This document shows positions 46,059 to 54,794 of a stretch of 64,000 bases of DNA, piece by piece (within the stretch, counting starts at the first letter, position 1; every line of letters begins with the position of its first letter). The translations under genes and the position numbers were made by a program. Under the pieces are notes generated by a model. It was not told where the DNA came from, made no database searches, and saw nothing but the letters and a program-made list of their open reading frames with translations. The stretch lies in NCBI GenBank assembly GCA_900548465.1, contig URKY01000001.1, positions 1 to 64,000 on the forward strand. The letters are read 5' to 3'. Source of the stretch: an uncultured Eubacterium sp. (GTDB taxonomy: Bacteria > Bacillota > Clostridia > Lachnospirales > Lachnospiraceae).

Positions 46059-46784
46059 ATGAAGAAGATAAATGTCGAAACAAAAGAGCTTACATATGCA
46101 ATGGAAGAAGCGCTAAACCGACTTCGTGTTAATGTAAGATTTACAGGGGAAGATACAAAGAAAATCATGATAACAAGTACTTTCCCGGGAGAAGGAAAGA
46201 GCAGTGTGTCTGTTGATCTGTGGAAAATGCTTGCAGAGGCAGGTTGTCCTACCGTGTTAGTTGACCTGGATATGAGAAAATCCATGCTAGAGCAGAGATA
46301 TGGATTAAAAGGTGTAGAAAAAAATAATGATATCGGAAGTTACCTTACAGGTACGGCGGAATACGAAGATGTTGTGTATGCAACAAGCATAGACAATGGA
46401 TATTGTGTTCCATGCATTAATACTATAGAGGGACCTTCCGTTATATTGGAAAATAAAAGGTTAAAACAGTTTCTAGAAAGATTGTCAGAAGAGTACAGAT
46501 ATGTTATTATAGATACACCACCGCTTGATAGTGTGGCAGATGCCAGCATAGTTGCACCTTTATGTGATGGTGCTATATTGGTAGTGGAAAGTGGAGAAAC
46601 ACCTAGAAAATATGTTCAGGAATCCCTGGCACAGATTGAACAGACAGGATGTAAGTTATTGGGTATGATACTTAATAAGGTGAAAACATCTGATGTTATG
46701 TACAAAAAGTACTATGGAAAGTATAAATCATATAATTATGTTTATTCAAAGGGTTCCAAAAAATCAAAAAAGAATGTAAAATAA
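46059..46784 (+). CDS. cpsD: Capsular polysaccharide tyrosine autokinase (CpsD/BY-kinase)
   Basis: 241 residues. Walker A appears as 'STFPGEGKSSVS', Walker A' as VLVDLDMRKS and Walker B as YVIIDTPPLDSVADA. The C-terminal tail carries a cluster of tyrosines (KKYYGKYKSYNYVYSKG), the sites of autophosphorylation in BY-kinases. It should act with the CpsC-type protein and be reversed by the CpsB-type phosphatase. Confidence 0.93.
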   Translation: MKKINVETKELTYAMEEALNRLRVNVRFTGEDTKKIMITSTFPGEGKSSVSVDLWKMLAEAGCPTVLVDLDMRKSMLEQRYGLKGVEKNNDIGSYLTGTAEYEDVVYATSIDNGYCVPCINTIEGPSVILENKRLKQFLERLSEEYRYVIIDTPPLDSVADASIVAPLCDGAILVVESGETPRKYVQESLAQIEQTGCKLLGMILNKVKTSDVMYKKYYGKYKSYNYVYSKGSKKSKKNVK

Positions 46785-46827
46785 AATTACATAAATTTAA
46801 TTAAATTTCTATAATAGGAGGAGAAAA

Positions 46828-47424
46828 ATGAAGAAATTAAAGAAAATTTTATCAGTGGCCATGGCAGTAATGGTCATGACGGTTTCGGCTACTGCAGCAT
46901 ATGCAGCACCATCATCACCTAGCAAAGTTGCTATTGGAAGTGCAAGCACTACAACATCAAAGGTAACTTTCAACGGAAAGGCTCAGACACCTGAATTTAC
47001 AATAACAGTTGATGGAAAGAAGATCACATTAAAGAAAGATGTTGATTATAAGATTATTTCAGGTACAGCTGATTTTGTAAATGCAGGCACATACACAATT
47101 ACTATTGAAGGTATTGGAAAATACTCAGGAAAGCAGACTATTACATACACAATCGCAAAGAAAGCTAACCCAGCAGTAGTTAAGAAAGCAAAGAAAAAAG
47201 GTAAAACTTACAGAATCAAAGTTGCAAAGAAATTAAAAGGTTCAAAGGTTAAGTATAGCAAGAAGAGTACAAAGAAGAAACTTAGAAAGTACATTAAAGT
47301 AAATAAGAAGGGTAAAGTAACATTCAAGAAGAATGCTCCAAAGGGCAAGTATAAGATCAAAGTTACAGTTACACTTAAGAACTACACAACAAAGACAAAG
47401 GTTGTTATAATTAAGAAAAAATAA
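46828..47424 (+). CDS. Small secreted lysine-rich Ig-like protein in the exopolysaccharide operon
   Basis: 198 residues. A clear signal peptide ends near AYAAP (residues ~24-28). An Ig-like domain follows (~35-110, 'VTFNGKAQTPEFTITVDGKKITLKKDVDYKI...NAGTYTITIEGIGKYSG'). The C-terminal ~85 residues form a second beta module with extraordinary lysine content (KKSTKKKLRKYIKVNKKGK). There is no wall-sorting motif. GGAGGAG precedes the ATG, and a terminator follows. A basic secreted protein encoded between kinase and glycosyltransferase genes suggests a matrix protein that binds the acidic, probably pyruvylated polysaccharide; that role is inference. Confidence 0.75.
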   Translation: MKKLKKILSVAMAVMVMTVSATAAYAAPSSPSKVAIGSASTTTSKVTFNGKAQTPEFTITVDGKKITLKKDVDYKIISGTADFVNAGTYTITIEGIGKYSGKQTITYTIAKKANPAVVKKAKKKGKTYRIKVAKKLKGSKVKYSKKSTKKKLRKYIKVNKKGKVTFKKNAPKGKYKIKVTVTLKNYTTKTKVVIIKKK

Positions 47425-47463
47425 AGAACTATAGGGTCTTCATGGAAAAATGAGGATGTAAGG

Positions 47464-47498
47464 ATTCCCTCCATATCATATTAGTGTATGGAGGGAAT
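47464..47498 (+). terminator. Terminator after the lysine-rich secreted protein
   Basis: ATTCCCTCCATA (47464-47475) and TATGGAGGGAAT (47487-47498) form a perfect 12-bp stem followed by an AT-rich tract. It separates the regulatory from the glycosyltransferase half of the locus and may attenuate transcription. Confidence 0.82.
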
Positions 47499-47598
47499 AT
47501 TATTGTGAGAAACAAAGCCGATGCCTGATTTTGATTATGTCAGGGAGTGTGGCTATGGTGAGATGAATTAGAAAAACACGAAAAGGGAAAAGAATAAT

Positions 47599-48747
47599 TT
47601 GAAAGAGAACAGGTTACGAAAAAAAAATAATTTTAATATAGCCATGTTGGGACAAAAGAGAATTCCTTCCAGAGAGGGAGGGGTTGAGGTTGTGGTGGAA
47701 GAACTTGCCACCCGAATGGTAAAAAATGGAAATAATGTTACCTGTTATAATCGTAGGGGACATCACGTAAGTGGAAAAGAATATGATGCCCGGAAAATCA
47801 AAGAATATAAGGGAATAAGAATAAAAACTGTTCCAACAATAAATTGTCGTGGTTTGGCGGCAATGTCATCATCAGTGTTTGCGGCTATCAGAGCAGCCTT
47901 TGGAAAATATGATGTGGTTCACTTCCATGCGGAAGGACCTTGTGCTATGTTGTGGTTACCTAAATTGTTTGGTAAGAGATGCATAGCAACTATACATGGA
48001 CTGGATCATATGAGGGCAAAATGGGGAAAGCTGGCAAGCACTTATATTATGTTAGGGGAAAAGTGTGCGGCGAAGCATGCAGATGAAATTATAGTTTTAA
48101 GCAAAGGTGTGAAAGATTATTTTAAGGAAACATATAATCGTGACACGGTATACATTCCTAACGGAGTAAACCGCCCTGAAATAAAAGGAACAAACGAAAT
48201 AGAAGAAAAATGGGGTCTGAAAAAGGATAGTTATATTTTATATTTAGGCAGATTGGTGCCTGAAAAAGGAATAAAATATCTGGTGGAAGCATTTAAGGAT
48301 GTGAAAACTGACAAGAAACTGGTTATTGCAGGAGGAAGTTCAGATACTGATGAATTTTCCAATGAATTAAAAGAGATGGCCGGTGATGATGAAAGAATAA
48401 TATTTACCGGATTCGTTCAGGGAGAACCACTGGATGAATTGTACGGTAATGCATATATATACACACTTCCAAGTGATTTAGAGGGCATGCCACTGAGCCT
48501 GTTGGAAGCAATGAGTTATGGAAACTGTTGTCTTGTATCAGACATTGAAGAATGTACTTCAGTTGTGGAAGATAAGGCAATAGTGTTTGAAAAGTCTAAT
48601 GTGGATGATTTAAGAAAGAAACTGCAGGAGGCTTGTGACAATGAAAAACTGGTAGAAGGCTATAAGAAAAACGCTGCAGATTTCATCTGTGAGAAGTATA
48701 GTTGGGATGATGTGGTGGAGAAAACGATGGAGTTGTATAGAGGATAG
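47599..48747 (+). CDS. Glycosyltransferase family 4 (rhamnosyltransferase-like N terminus)
   Basis: 382 residues, GT-B fold. The N-terminal 'MLGQKRIPSREGGVEVVVEELATRMVKNGNNVTCYNR' is the DUF1972-type start common to rhamnosyl- and related transferases. The GT4 domain has 'YLGRLVPEKGIKYLVEAF' and 'SDLEGMPLSLLEAMSYG'. The start is a TTG with an AAGGGA-type site upstream; an in-frame ATG 15 codons later (47644) is possible but would cut into the conserved N terminus. The dTDP-rhamnose genes at the right of the window would fit a rhamnose donor. Confidence 0.87.
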   Translation: MKENRLRKKNNFNIAMLGQKRIPSREGGVEVVVEELATRMVKNGNNVTCYNRRGHHVSGKEYDARKIKEYKGIRIKTVPTINCRGLAAMSSSVFAAIRAAFGKYDVVHFHAEGPCAMLWLPKLFGKRCIATIHGLDHMRAKWGKLASTYIMLGEKCAAKHADEIIVLSKGVKDYFKETYNRDTVYIPNGVNRPEIKGTNEIEEKWGLKKDSYILYLGRLVPEKGIKYLVEAFKDVKTDKKLVIAGGSSDTDEFSNELKEMAGDDERIIFTGFVQGEPLDELYGNAYIYTLPSDLEGMPLSLLEAMSYGNCCLVSDIEECTSVVEDKAIVFEKSNVDDLRKKLQEACDNEKLVEGYKKNAADFICEKYSWDDVVEKTMELYRG

Positions 48748-48780
48748 GAAAAGAGTTATAAAATAACGAGGAGCATAGAC

Positions 48781-49896
48781 ATGATACGCATACTACATTC
48801 TGTTAGCAACATGGATCGAGCTGGAATAGAGACAATGCTGATGAATTATTATCGACATATGGATAGAGATAAAATTCAGTTTGATTTTTTGTGTAATAAA
48901 GAAAAACCAGGGGCATATGATAAAGAAATTCTTCAGATGGGAGGAAAAATTTTCCATACTCCAGGATTAAATCCTATAAAGTATTTTAAATATCTGAAGT
49001 ATATGAAAGAGGTTTTTAAAAAGAATGGGGAATATCGCATAGTAGAAGCACATAATGGTGCTTTAGGTGTTTATGCACTTCACGCTGCAAAGGTTAATAA
49101 TGTTCCAGTTAGAATTTTCCATGCACATGGAGCAAGTATTACAAAAGATTGGAAATTGCCAATAAAATTGGTTTGTAAAGCTATGCTTCCGGCAAATATG
49201 AATTATCATTTTTCTTGCGGGATCGCTGCAGCCAGATGTTATTTTGGTGATAAAGTAGTAAGACAGAAAGATTATGAGTTGATTCCTAATGCGATTGATG
49301 TTAAAGAGTTCGTTTTCAATGAAGATATTAGAAAAAATTTAAGATCACAATATAATTTGGACGGAAAAAATGTGTTAGGTCATGTGGGACGTTTTATGAA
49401 ACAGAAAAATCATACATTTTTAATTGATGTATTTGAGAGAGTGGCACAGAAAGATAAAGATGCGGTATTGGTGTTGCTGGGAGACGGCGAATTGATGGAT
49501 GAAATTCGAAAAAAAGTAAATGATAAAAAACTCGATGATAGGGTAGTGTTTGTGGGAAATGTAGCAAATGCAAACGAATGGTATAATGCATTTGACGTTT
49601 TTGTGTTGCCTTCAATTTGGGAAGGACTTCCGGTTGTTGGGGTTGAGGCACAGGCTAATGATTTACCATGTATATTTTCAGATTGTATTACAAGGGAGAT
49701 AGAATTGTTGGAAAAGACAAAATTTATTTCTTTAGATACTGATGTTACCGTGTGGGCAGATGAAATTATAGACAAGTTTAAGTATACAAACCGCAAAAAT
49801 AATATGAGCTTAATTACTGATAAAAATTATAATATTGAAATTGAGTCAAAAAAACTGCAGGAAAGATATTTACAGTTGTACAAGGAGAAAAAATGA
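48781..49896 (+). CDS. Glycosyltransferase family 4 (EpsF-like)
   Basis: 371 residues. The N terminus 'RILHSVSNMDRAGIETMLMNYYRHMDRDKIQFDFL' is typical of EpsF-type exopolysaccharide transferases. The nucleotide-sugar domain shows 'LGHVGRFMKQKNHTFLIDVF' and the 'PSIWEGLPVVGVEAQ' acidic motif. It overlaps the next gene by 4 bp. Sugar and linkage cannot be read from the sequence. Confidence 0.88.
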   Translation: MIRILHSVSNMDRAGIETMLMNYYRHMDRDKIQFDFLCNKEKPGAYDKEILQMGGKIFHTPGLNPIKYFKYLKYMKEVFKKNGEYRIVEAHNGALGVYALHAAKVNNVPVRIFHAHGASITKDWKLPIKLVCKAMLPANMNYHFSCGIAAARCYFGDKVVRQKDYELIPNAIDVKEFVFNEDIRKNLRSQYNLDGKNVLGHVGRFMKQKNHTFLIDVFERVAQKDKDAVLVLLGDGELMDEIRKKVNDKKLDDRVVFVGNVANANEWYNAFDVFVLPSIWEGLPVVGVEAQANDLPCIFSDCITREIELLEKTKFISLDTDVTVWADEIIDKFKYTNRKNNMSLITDKNYNIEIESKKLQERYLQLYKEKK

Positions 49897-50951
49897 GAAT
49901 AGGAATATTGACACATCACTATATAAATAATTTTGGGGCTTTTTTACAGGCATATTCATTGCAACAGGCAATAAAGGAATTACATCCTGAAGATGATGTA
50001 TATATAATTAATTGTGTTAATATTAAACATTTTATTATTAATACAGGAGGTTGGTTTCGATTTTATAGAAAAAAAGAAAACATAGCCTGTTGGACGCAGA
50101 AGATTAAATTACCTTGGACATTTTCCAGAGCCAGAAAAAAATATATGAATTTAACTAAAATATGTTATGATGCCAGAGGAATAGAGAAACTAAAACTGGA
50201 TTATATAGTGGTTGGAAGTGATGAAGTTTGGAATTATTGCGAAACAAAGGGAAATGCTAAAGTTAAATTTGGTATAGGATTAAATAAGGAGAAACTTATA
50301 GCATACGCACCTAGTGTTGGTGAAACTAAAGAAAACGATATTCCGGATTACGTTATTAAAGGAATTAAGAGATTTAAAGCGGTGTCGGCAAGAGATTATT
50401 TGACGGAAAAACTTGTTGAAAAGATACGTGAGGAAGAGATTGAGAGAGTAGTGGATCCTACTTTTTTGGCAAAAATACCCGATGAAAGTGTTAAAGGTAT
50501 AAATAGACCGTATATTCTTTTCTATTATTGTGATGGTTTGAAAGAAGAAGAAAAAGAAAAAATATTTGCATATGCCAAAAAGAAAAAAATGGATATATAC
50601 GGAGCAGGAGAATGCGATAAAAAATATTCAGATATCACAGTGAATCTTACACCATTTCAATGGGTATGGATGTTTAGAAATGCACAATATGTTATTACGG
50701 GAACGTTTCATGGGGCTGTTTTTTCAATGTTGAACCATAGGCAATTTGCCTGTTATTTAACAAACCCAAGTAGAATAGAAAAAGTTGGCTCGTTGTTAAA
50801 GGAATTTGATTTAGATGAAAAACAAACAAGTGGTACAGCAGAGGAACTTATTAAACAACTTGAGAAAAGAATAGACTATGATGTTGTGAAAATAAAATTT
50901 GATGCGGGCAGAGAGAAGAGCAGGAAGTTTTTGGTAGATAATATTACTTAG
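49893..50951 (+). CDS. Polysaccharide pyruvyl transferase family protein (first copy)
   Basis: 352 residues. The family adds ketal pyruvate to sugars from phosphoenolpyruvate, making the polymer acidic. Visible motifs are 'HHYINNFGAFLQAYSLQQAI' at the N terminus, VVGSDEVWN, 'AYAPSVGE', 'ARDYLTEKL', 'DPTFL' and the C-terminal 'VITGTFHGAVFSML'. A second, divergent copy lies at 52196, with an iron-sulfur FrhB-like gene between. Confidence 0.88.
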   Translation: MRIGILTHHYINNFGAFLQAYSLQQAIKELHPEDDVYIINCVNIKHFIINTGGWFRFYRKKENIACWTQKIKLPWTFSRARKKYMNLTKICYDARGIEKLKLDYIVVGSDEVWNYCETKGNAKVKFGIGLNKEKLIAYAPSVGETKENDIPDYVIKGIKRFKAVSARDYLTEKLVEKIREEEIERVVDPTFLAKIPDESVKGINRPYILFYYCDGLKEEEKEKIFAYAKKKKMDIYGAGECDKKYSDITVNLTPFQWVWMFRNAQYVITGTFHGAVFSMLNHRQFACYLTNPSRIEKVGSLLKEFDLDEKQTSGTAEELIKQLEKRIDYDVVKIKFDAGREKSRKFLVDNIT

Positions 50952-50964
50952 GAGTTAAGAAAAC

Positions 50965-52188
50965 ATGGAAGATGTCATTTTGTTTAAAAATAAAGTTAAT
51001 TGTTGTGGATGTGGGGCATGTGCAAATATATGTCCGCAAAGAGCAATAAAGATAAAGGAAGATGAATGTGGATTTCTTTACCCTGATATAGATAAGAAAA
51101 AGTGTGTGGGCTGCAAATTATGTAAAAAAGCTTGCGCATATCAGAACAAAACACCGCAAAATGAGCCGATAAAGGTGTTTGCCGCTGTTAATAAAAATGA
51201 AAGCCAATTAATGAATTCAGCTTCAGGAGGAGTGTTTTCTGCCATTGCAAAACAAATATTAGCAGATGATGGAATTGTATTTGGCGCTACTTTAGATTTT
51301 GAAAAGGGGCATGCAGTACCACATCATGTTTTTGTAGAAAAAGAGAGCGAACTATATAGACTTCAAGGTTCTAAGTATGTACAGAGCGCAATAGGTGATA
51401 TGTATATTATAGCTAAACAATTTTTGGATGAAGGCAGAAAAGTGTTATTTTCAGGAACACCGTGTCAGGTTGCAGGATTATATAGTTTTTTAAATAAGGA
51501 GTACCAAAATCTTGTTACAATTGATTTAATTTGTCATGGTGTGCCAAATGCAAAGTTTTTTGATGATTATATTCAAATGGAAACCCGAAAGAGAAAAGGG
51601 AAAAAAGTTGTTGGATATTCATTTAGAGATAAGAAAAAAGGATGGGGGATGAATGAACGCATCGATATTATAGACATTAATGGAAAATTAAAAAATATAT
51701 ATGTTCGAGCCAGAGCAAATTCTTATAACACATTATTTTTGGATGGAGAAATATACCGCGAAAATTGCTATGAATGTAAATATGCAACAAGACTTAGAGT
51801 GGGAGATTTAACAATAGGAGATTATTGGGGGATTGAACATGAACATCCAGAATTATTAGGAAAGTATGGATATGAAGAAAAAAAAGGTATTTCCTGTATT
51901 TTGGCAAATAGTAACAAGGGGTTAGCAATTTGTAAAGAAAGTTCAGATTTATTACAGATGAATGAATCTACATTTTCAAAGGTAAGCAATAGGAATGGAC
52001 AATTAAAAAAACCATCAGAAAAGAAGGAAAGTAGAGAGAAAATATTGCAACTTTATTCGGAATATGGATATGAAAAAGTTGAAGGGTGGTTTCGAAAGAA
52101 GTACATGAAGCAAATAATTGCACATTCCATATACAATAAAATTCCGAGAAAAGTGAGGATTAAACTAAAGAAGATAGTGAAAGGATAA
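50965..52188 (+). CDS. Iron-sulfur protein with FrhB (coenzyme F420 hydrogenase beta-subunit) domain
   Basis: 407 residues. Two 4Fe-4S ferredoxin motifs lie at the N terminus (CCGCGACANICP and CVGCKLCKKAC, residues ~13-55). They are followed by FrhB_FdhB N- and C-terminal domains with 'SASGGVFSAIAKQIL', 'GSKYVQSAIGD', 'SGTPCQVAGLYSFL', 'DLICHGVPN' and 'CYECKYATRLRVGDLTIGDYWG'. The family normally transfers electrons through flavin. Members are repeatedly found beside pyruvyl transferase genes in polysaccharide clusters, but the reaction there is not established. Here it lies between two such genes, 13 and 7 bp away. Confidence 0.88.
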   Translation: MEDVILFKNKVNCCGCGACANICPQRAIKIKEDECGFLYPDIDKKKCVGCKLCKKACAYQNKTPQNEPIKVFAAVNKNESQLMNSASGGVFSAIAKQILADDGIVFGATLDFEKGHAVPHHVFVEKESELYRLQGSKYVQSAIGDMYIIAKQFLDEGRKVLFSGTPCQVAGLYSFLNKEYQNLVTIDLICHGVPNAKFFDDYIQMETRKRKGKKVVGYSFRDKKKGWGMNERIDIIDINGKLKNIYVRARANSYNTLFLDGEIYRENCYECKYATRLRVGDLTIGDYWGIEHEHPELLGKYGYEEKKGISCILANSNKGLAICKESSDLLQMNESTFSKVSNRNGQLKKPSEKKESREKILQLYSEYGYEKVEGWFRKKYMKQIIAHSIYNKIPRKVRIKLKKIVKG

Positions 52189-52195
52189 TTCATTA

Positions 52196-53311
52196 ATGCG
52201 AATAAATGTAATAACTCGTCATGCACCGGCAAACTATGGGTCATTGTTACAGGCTATTGCCACACAAAAACTTTTTCAACGATTTGATTATGATTGTAGA
52301 ATAATAGATTATATTCCTGAAGGAGAAACGGGTGCAAAAGTGGCATTTACACAAGTTAAAGAAAAAAGTAATTGGAACAAGAACTTGTTAAAAAAAGCTG
52401 CATATATATTGTCTAGAGAACCGGAATACATTGTGATGCATCACAAGTTTTTGAAAATGAGAAAAAGATATCTAAAAATGACTGAACGATGCAAAAATGG
52501 AGAGGATTTAGAAAAAAAATTTGGAAAAAGTAATGACATTTTTGCAACGGGGAGTGATCAGGTTTGGGGACCTATATCAAACGGAAAAATTGATATGGCA
52601 TATTTTTTAAATTTTTTACCAGATAATGCCACAAGAGTTGCCTTCGCATCTAGTTTTGGAAAGTCAAATTTTGACAAGGACTCTATAAATGAAATTAAGG
52701 ATAGATTAAAGTTGTATAAGAGCATTGCAGTAAGAGAGGATAGGGCAGTTGAACTGATACAGGAAATGGGAATAGAGGCTAAACAGGTTCTGGACCCAAC
52801 ATTATTAATTACTGCGAAAGAATGGTCGGAATATATAAGTAAGGCACCAAAAATAAAAAAATATGTTTTGGTATATCAAATACATAATGATTCAAATTTG
52901 AATAAGTATGCTAAAGAGTATGCCAAAAAAGCAAAATTGCCATTATTAAGAGTTTCTCCGCTTTTTCATCAAATTGGAAGGGGTGGAAAATTTGTGTGGC
53001 TCCCGAATCTTGATGAGTTTTTGAGTCTGATAAAAAATGCGGATTGTCTTATAACAGATTCATTTCATGGAACGGCATTTGCATTAAACTTTAATACACA
53101 GTTTATTGAAATATTACCGAAGACAGGTACTAGTAGTAGAAATCAGAGTATATTAAAATTAACAAAATTAGAAAATAGAATAGTAAATAATCTTGATGAT
53201 TTTAGATATATTGATGAAAAAATAGATTTTGCGCAAGTAAATAAAATTTTAGAGGAAAAAAGGATAGAATCATTAGATTATTTAGAAAACATACTGAATA
53301 ATGAGGAATAA
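52196..53311 (+). CDS. Polysaccharide pyruvyl transferase family protein (second copy)
   Basis: 371 residues. '[21 protein letters not shown]', 'ATGSDQVWG', 'AFASSFGKS', '[11 protein letters not shown]', 'DPTLL' and '[15 protein letters not shown]' match the same family as the 49893 gene. The two sequences are clearly different and so are probably not a recent duplication; they may modify different sugars. Confidence 0.88.
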   Translation: MRINVITRHAPANYGSLLQAIATQKLFQRFDYDCRIIDYIPEGETGAKVAFTQVKEKSNWNKNLLKKAAYILSREPEYIVMHHKFLKMRKRYLKMTERCKNGEDLEKKFGKSNDIFATGSDQVWGPISNGKIDMAYFLNFLPDNATRVAFASSFGKSNFDKDSINEIKDRLKLYKSIAVREDRAVELIQEMGIEAKQVLDPTLLITAKEWSEYISKAPKIKKYVLVYQIHNDSNLNKYAKEYAKKAKLPLLRVSPLFHQIGRGGKFVWLPNLDEFLSLIKNADCLITDSFHGTAFALNFNTQFIEILPKTGTSSRNQSILKLTKLENRIVNNLDDFRYIDEKIDFAQVNKILEEKRIESLDYLENILNNEE

Positions 53312-53313
53312 AA

Positions 53314-53871
53314 ATGATATTTAAAAGCAAAGATATTCGTTGGACGAAAATAAGACTATTATTGGCAACAAATGGATGGAAAAGGGCAGCATATTTAAAG
53401 AAAAAAAAGGTATTTATGCAAATGGGAAATGATTGTTATTATCATACAAGAGATTTACCGGCAGAACCATATTTAGTTAAATTGCATAATGATGTTAGAA
53501 TTGCAGCAGACGTGAGGTTGATTACGCATGATATTGCATCTTATATGATTAATAATATTTCAAAATATAATAAATATGGTAAGGCAAAGTATTATATGGG
53601 AACCATTGAAATATTCGACCATGTAATGATTGGGGCTGGAAGCAAAATTTTACCTAATGTAAAAATTGGTCCTAATGTTATTGTGGCAGCTGGAAGTATT
53701 GTTACAAGGGATGTTCCACCAAACAGTGTAGTGGCGGGTGTCCCGGCAAAAGTGATAGGTAGTTTTGATGATTTTGCAAAAAAAAGAATAGAGAATACAA
53801 AAGATTATCCAGATAAAAAAGACGGGATTGATAATATTATTTCCTATTTCTGGAGTGAGAAGGATATATAG
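53314..53871 (+). CDS. Hexapeptide-repeat acyltransferase
   Basis: 185 residues. The C-terminal left-handed beta helix (~85-150) has the repeating '[46 protein letters not shown]' type pattern of acetyltransferases (maltose/serine acetyltransferase group). '[12 protein letters not shown]' supplies the usual active-site His. It probably O-acetylates the repeat unit. Two bases separate it from the preceding stop. Confidence 0.85.
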   Translation: MIFKSKDIRWTKIRLLLATNGWKRAAYLKKKKVFMQMGNDCYYHTRDLPAEPYLVKLHNDVRIAADVRLITHDIASYMINNISKYNKYGKAKYYMGTIEIFDHVMIGAGSKILPNVKIGPNVIVAAGSIVTRDVPPNSVVAGVPAKVIGSFDDFAKKRIENTKDYPDKKDGIDNIISYFWSEKDI

Positions 53872-53883
53872 AAGGGAAAATAC

Positions 53884-54783
53884 ATGAAGAAAGTTTTAGT
53901 GTTACTTTCAACTTATAATGGGGAAAAGTATTTAAAGGAACAGATTGAAAGTGTGTTGGGCCAGAGAGACGTTGAGATATCTATTTTGGTTCGTGATGAT
54001 GGTTCGACGGATAAAACACATACTATATTAGAGGAATATAAAAAGGAAGGAAAACTTGAGTGGTATACGGGAGAGAATCTTAAACCAGCAAAAAGTTTTG
54101 TAAATCTTGTTAGCAACGCAGAAATAATATATGATTATTATGCCTTTTGTGACCAAGATGATTTCTGGTATTCTGATAAGATAAGTAATGCAATCCAAGA
54201 AATGGAGAAAGACTCTTCAATATTGCCAAAACTTTGTTATTGCAACATTGAATTGGTGGACAAGGATAGGCAGCATCTTGAATATAGAAAAATTAGTGGT
54301 AGATGTGATTTTTTTGAAGAGATGCTATTAACATATTGTGTGCCTGGGTGTACTATGGTATTCAACAAAAGTTTACTAAACATAGTGAAAAAGCGTGTAC
54401 CCACAAGGCTTACAATGCATGATTGTTGGCTCTATTTTGTATGTGTGGCTACAGGTGGAAAAATATATTCCACGGAGAAGGTTGGAATTCAATATAGACA
54501 ACATGGTGGAAATGTTGTAGGCACCACGCATATCAGTATTAAAAATAAAATAAAAATGATATTAGGAAAAAGAAAAAGTCCTAGACAAAAGATGATTGCT
54601 GAAATACTTGAGCAATTCGCAGATGAATTAAAAGATGGAAAAGAATTAGAGAGTTTTAGAACATTTTCAAAGTATCCGAATTCATTTTTAAACAAAATGA
54701 AAATTTTGAGCATAAAAAATAGAGTGGCTCCTAGAAGATCGTTTATAAAAGCTAAATTAATGGTTGTGTTTAATTCGTTGTAA
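53884..54783 (+). CDS. Glycosyltransferase family 2
   Basis: 299 residues, GT-A fold. 'LLSTYNGEKYLKEQIESVLGQ', the nucleotide-binding VRDDGSTDKT and the metal-site CDQDDFW are in the expected order. The length and N terminus resemble rhamnosyltransferase-like GT2 enzymes of polysaccharide clusters. No membrane helix. Confidence 0.88.
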   Translation: MKKVLVLLSTYNGEKYLKEQIESVLGQRDVEISILVRDDGSTDKTHTILEEYKKEGKLEWYTGENLKPAKSFVNLVSNAEIIYDYYAFCDQDDFWYSDKISNAIQEMEKDSSILPKLCYCNIELVDKDRQHLEYRKISGRCDFFEEMLLTYCVPGCTMVFNKSLLNIVKKRVPTRLTMHDCWLYFVCVATGGKIYSTEKVGIQYRQHGGNVVGTTHISIKNKIKMILGKRKSPRQKMIAEILEQFADELKDGKELESFRTFSKYPNSFLNKMKILSIKNRVAPRRSFIKAKLMVVFNSL

Positions 54784-54794
54784 GAGGTTATATA

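Noticed and set aside
46810..46815. TATAAT directly before the lysine-rich secreted protein gene
   Set aside because: It touches the ribosome site, so transcription would begin too close to or inside the start codon; probably AT-rich chance.
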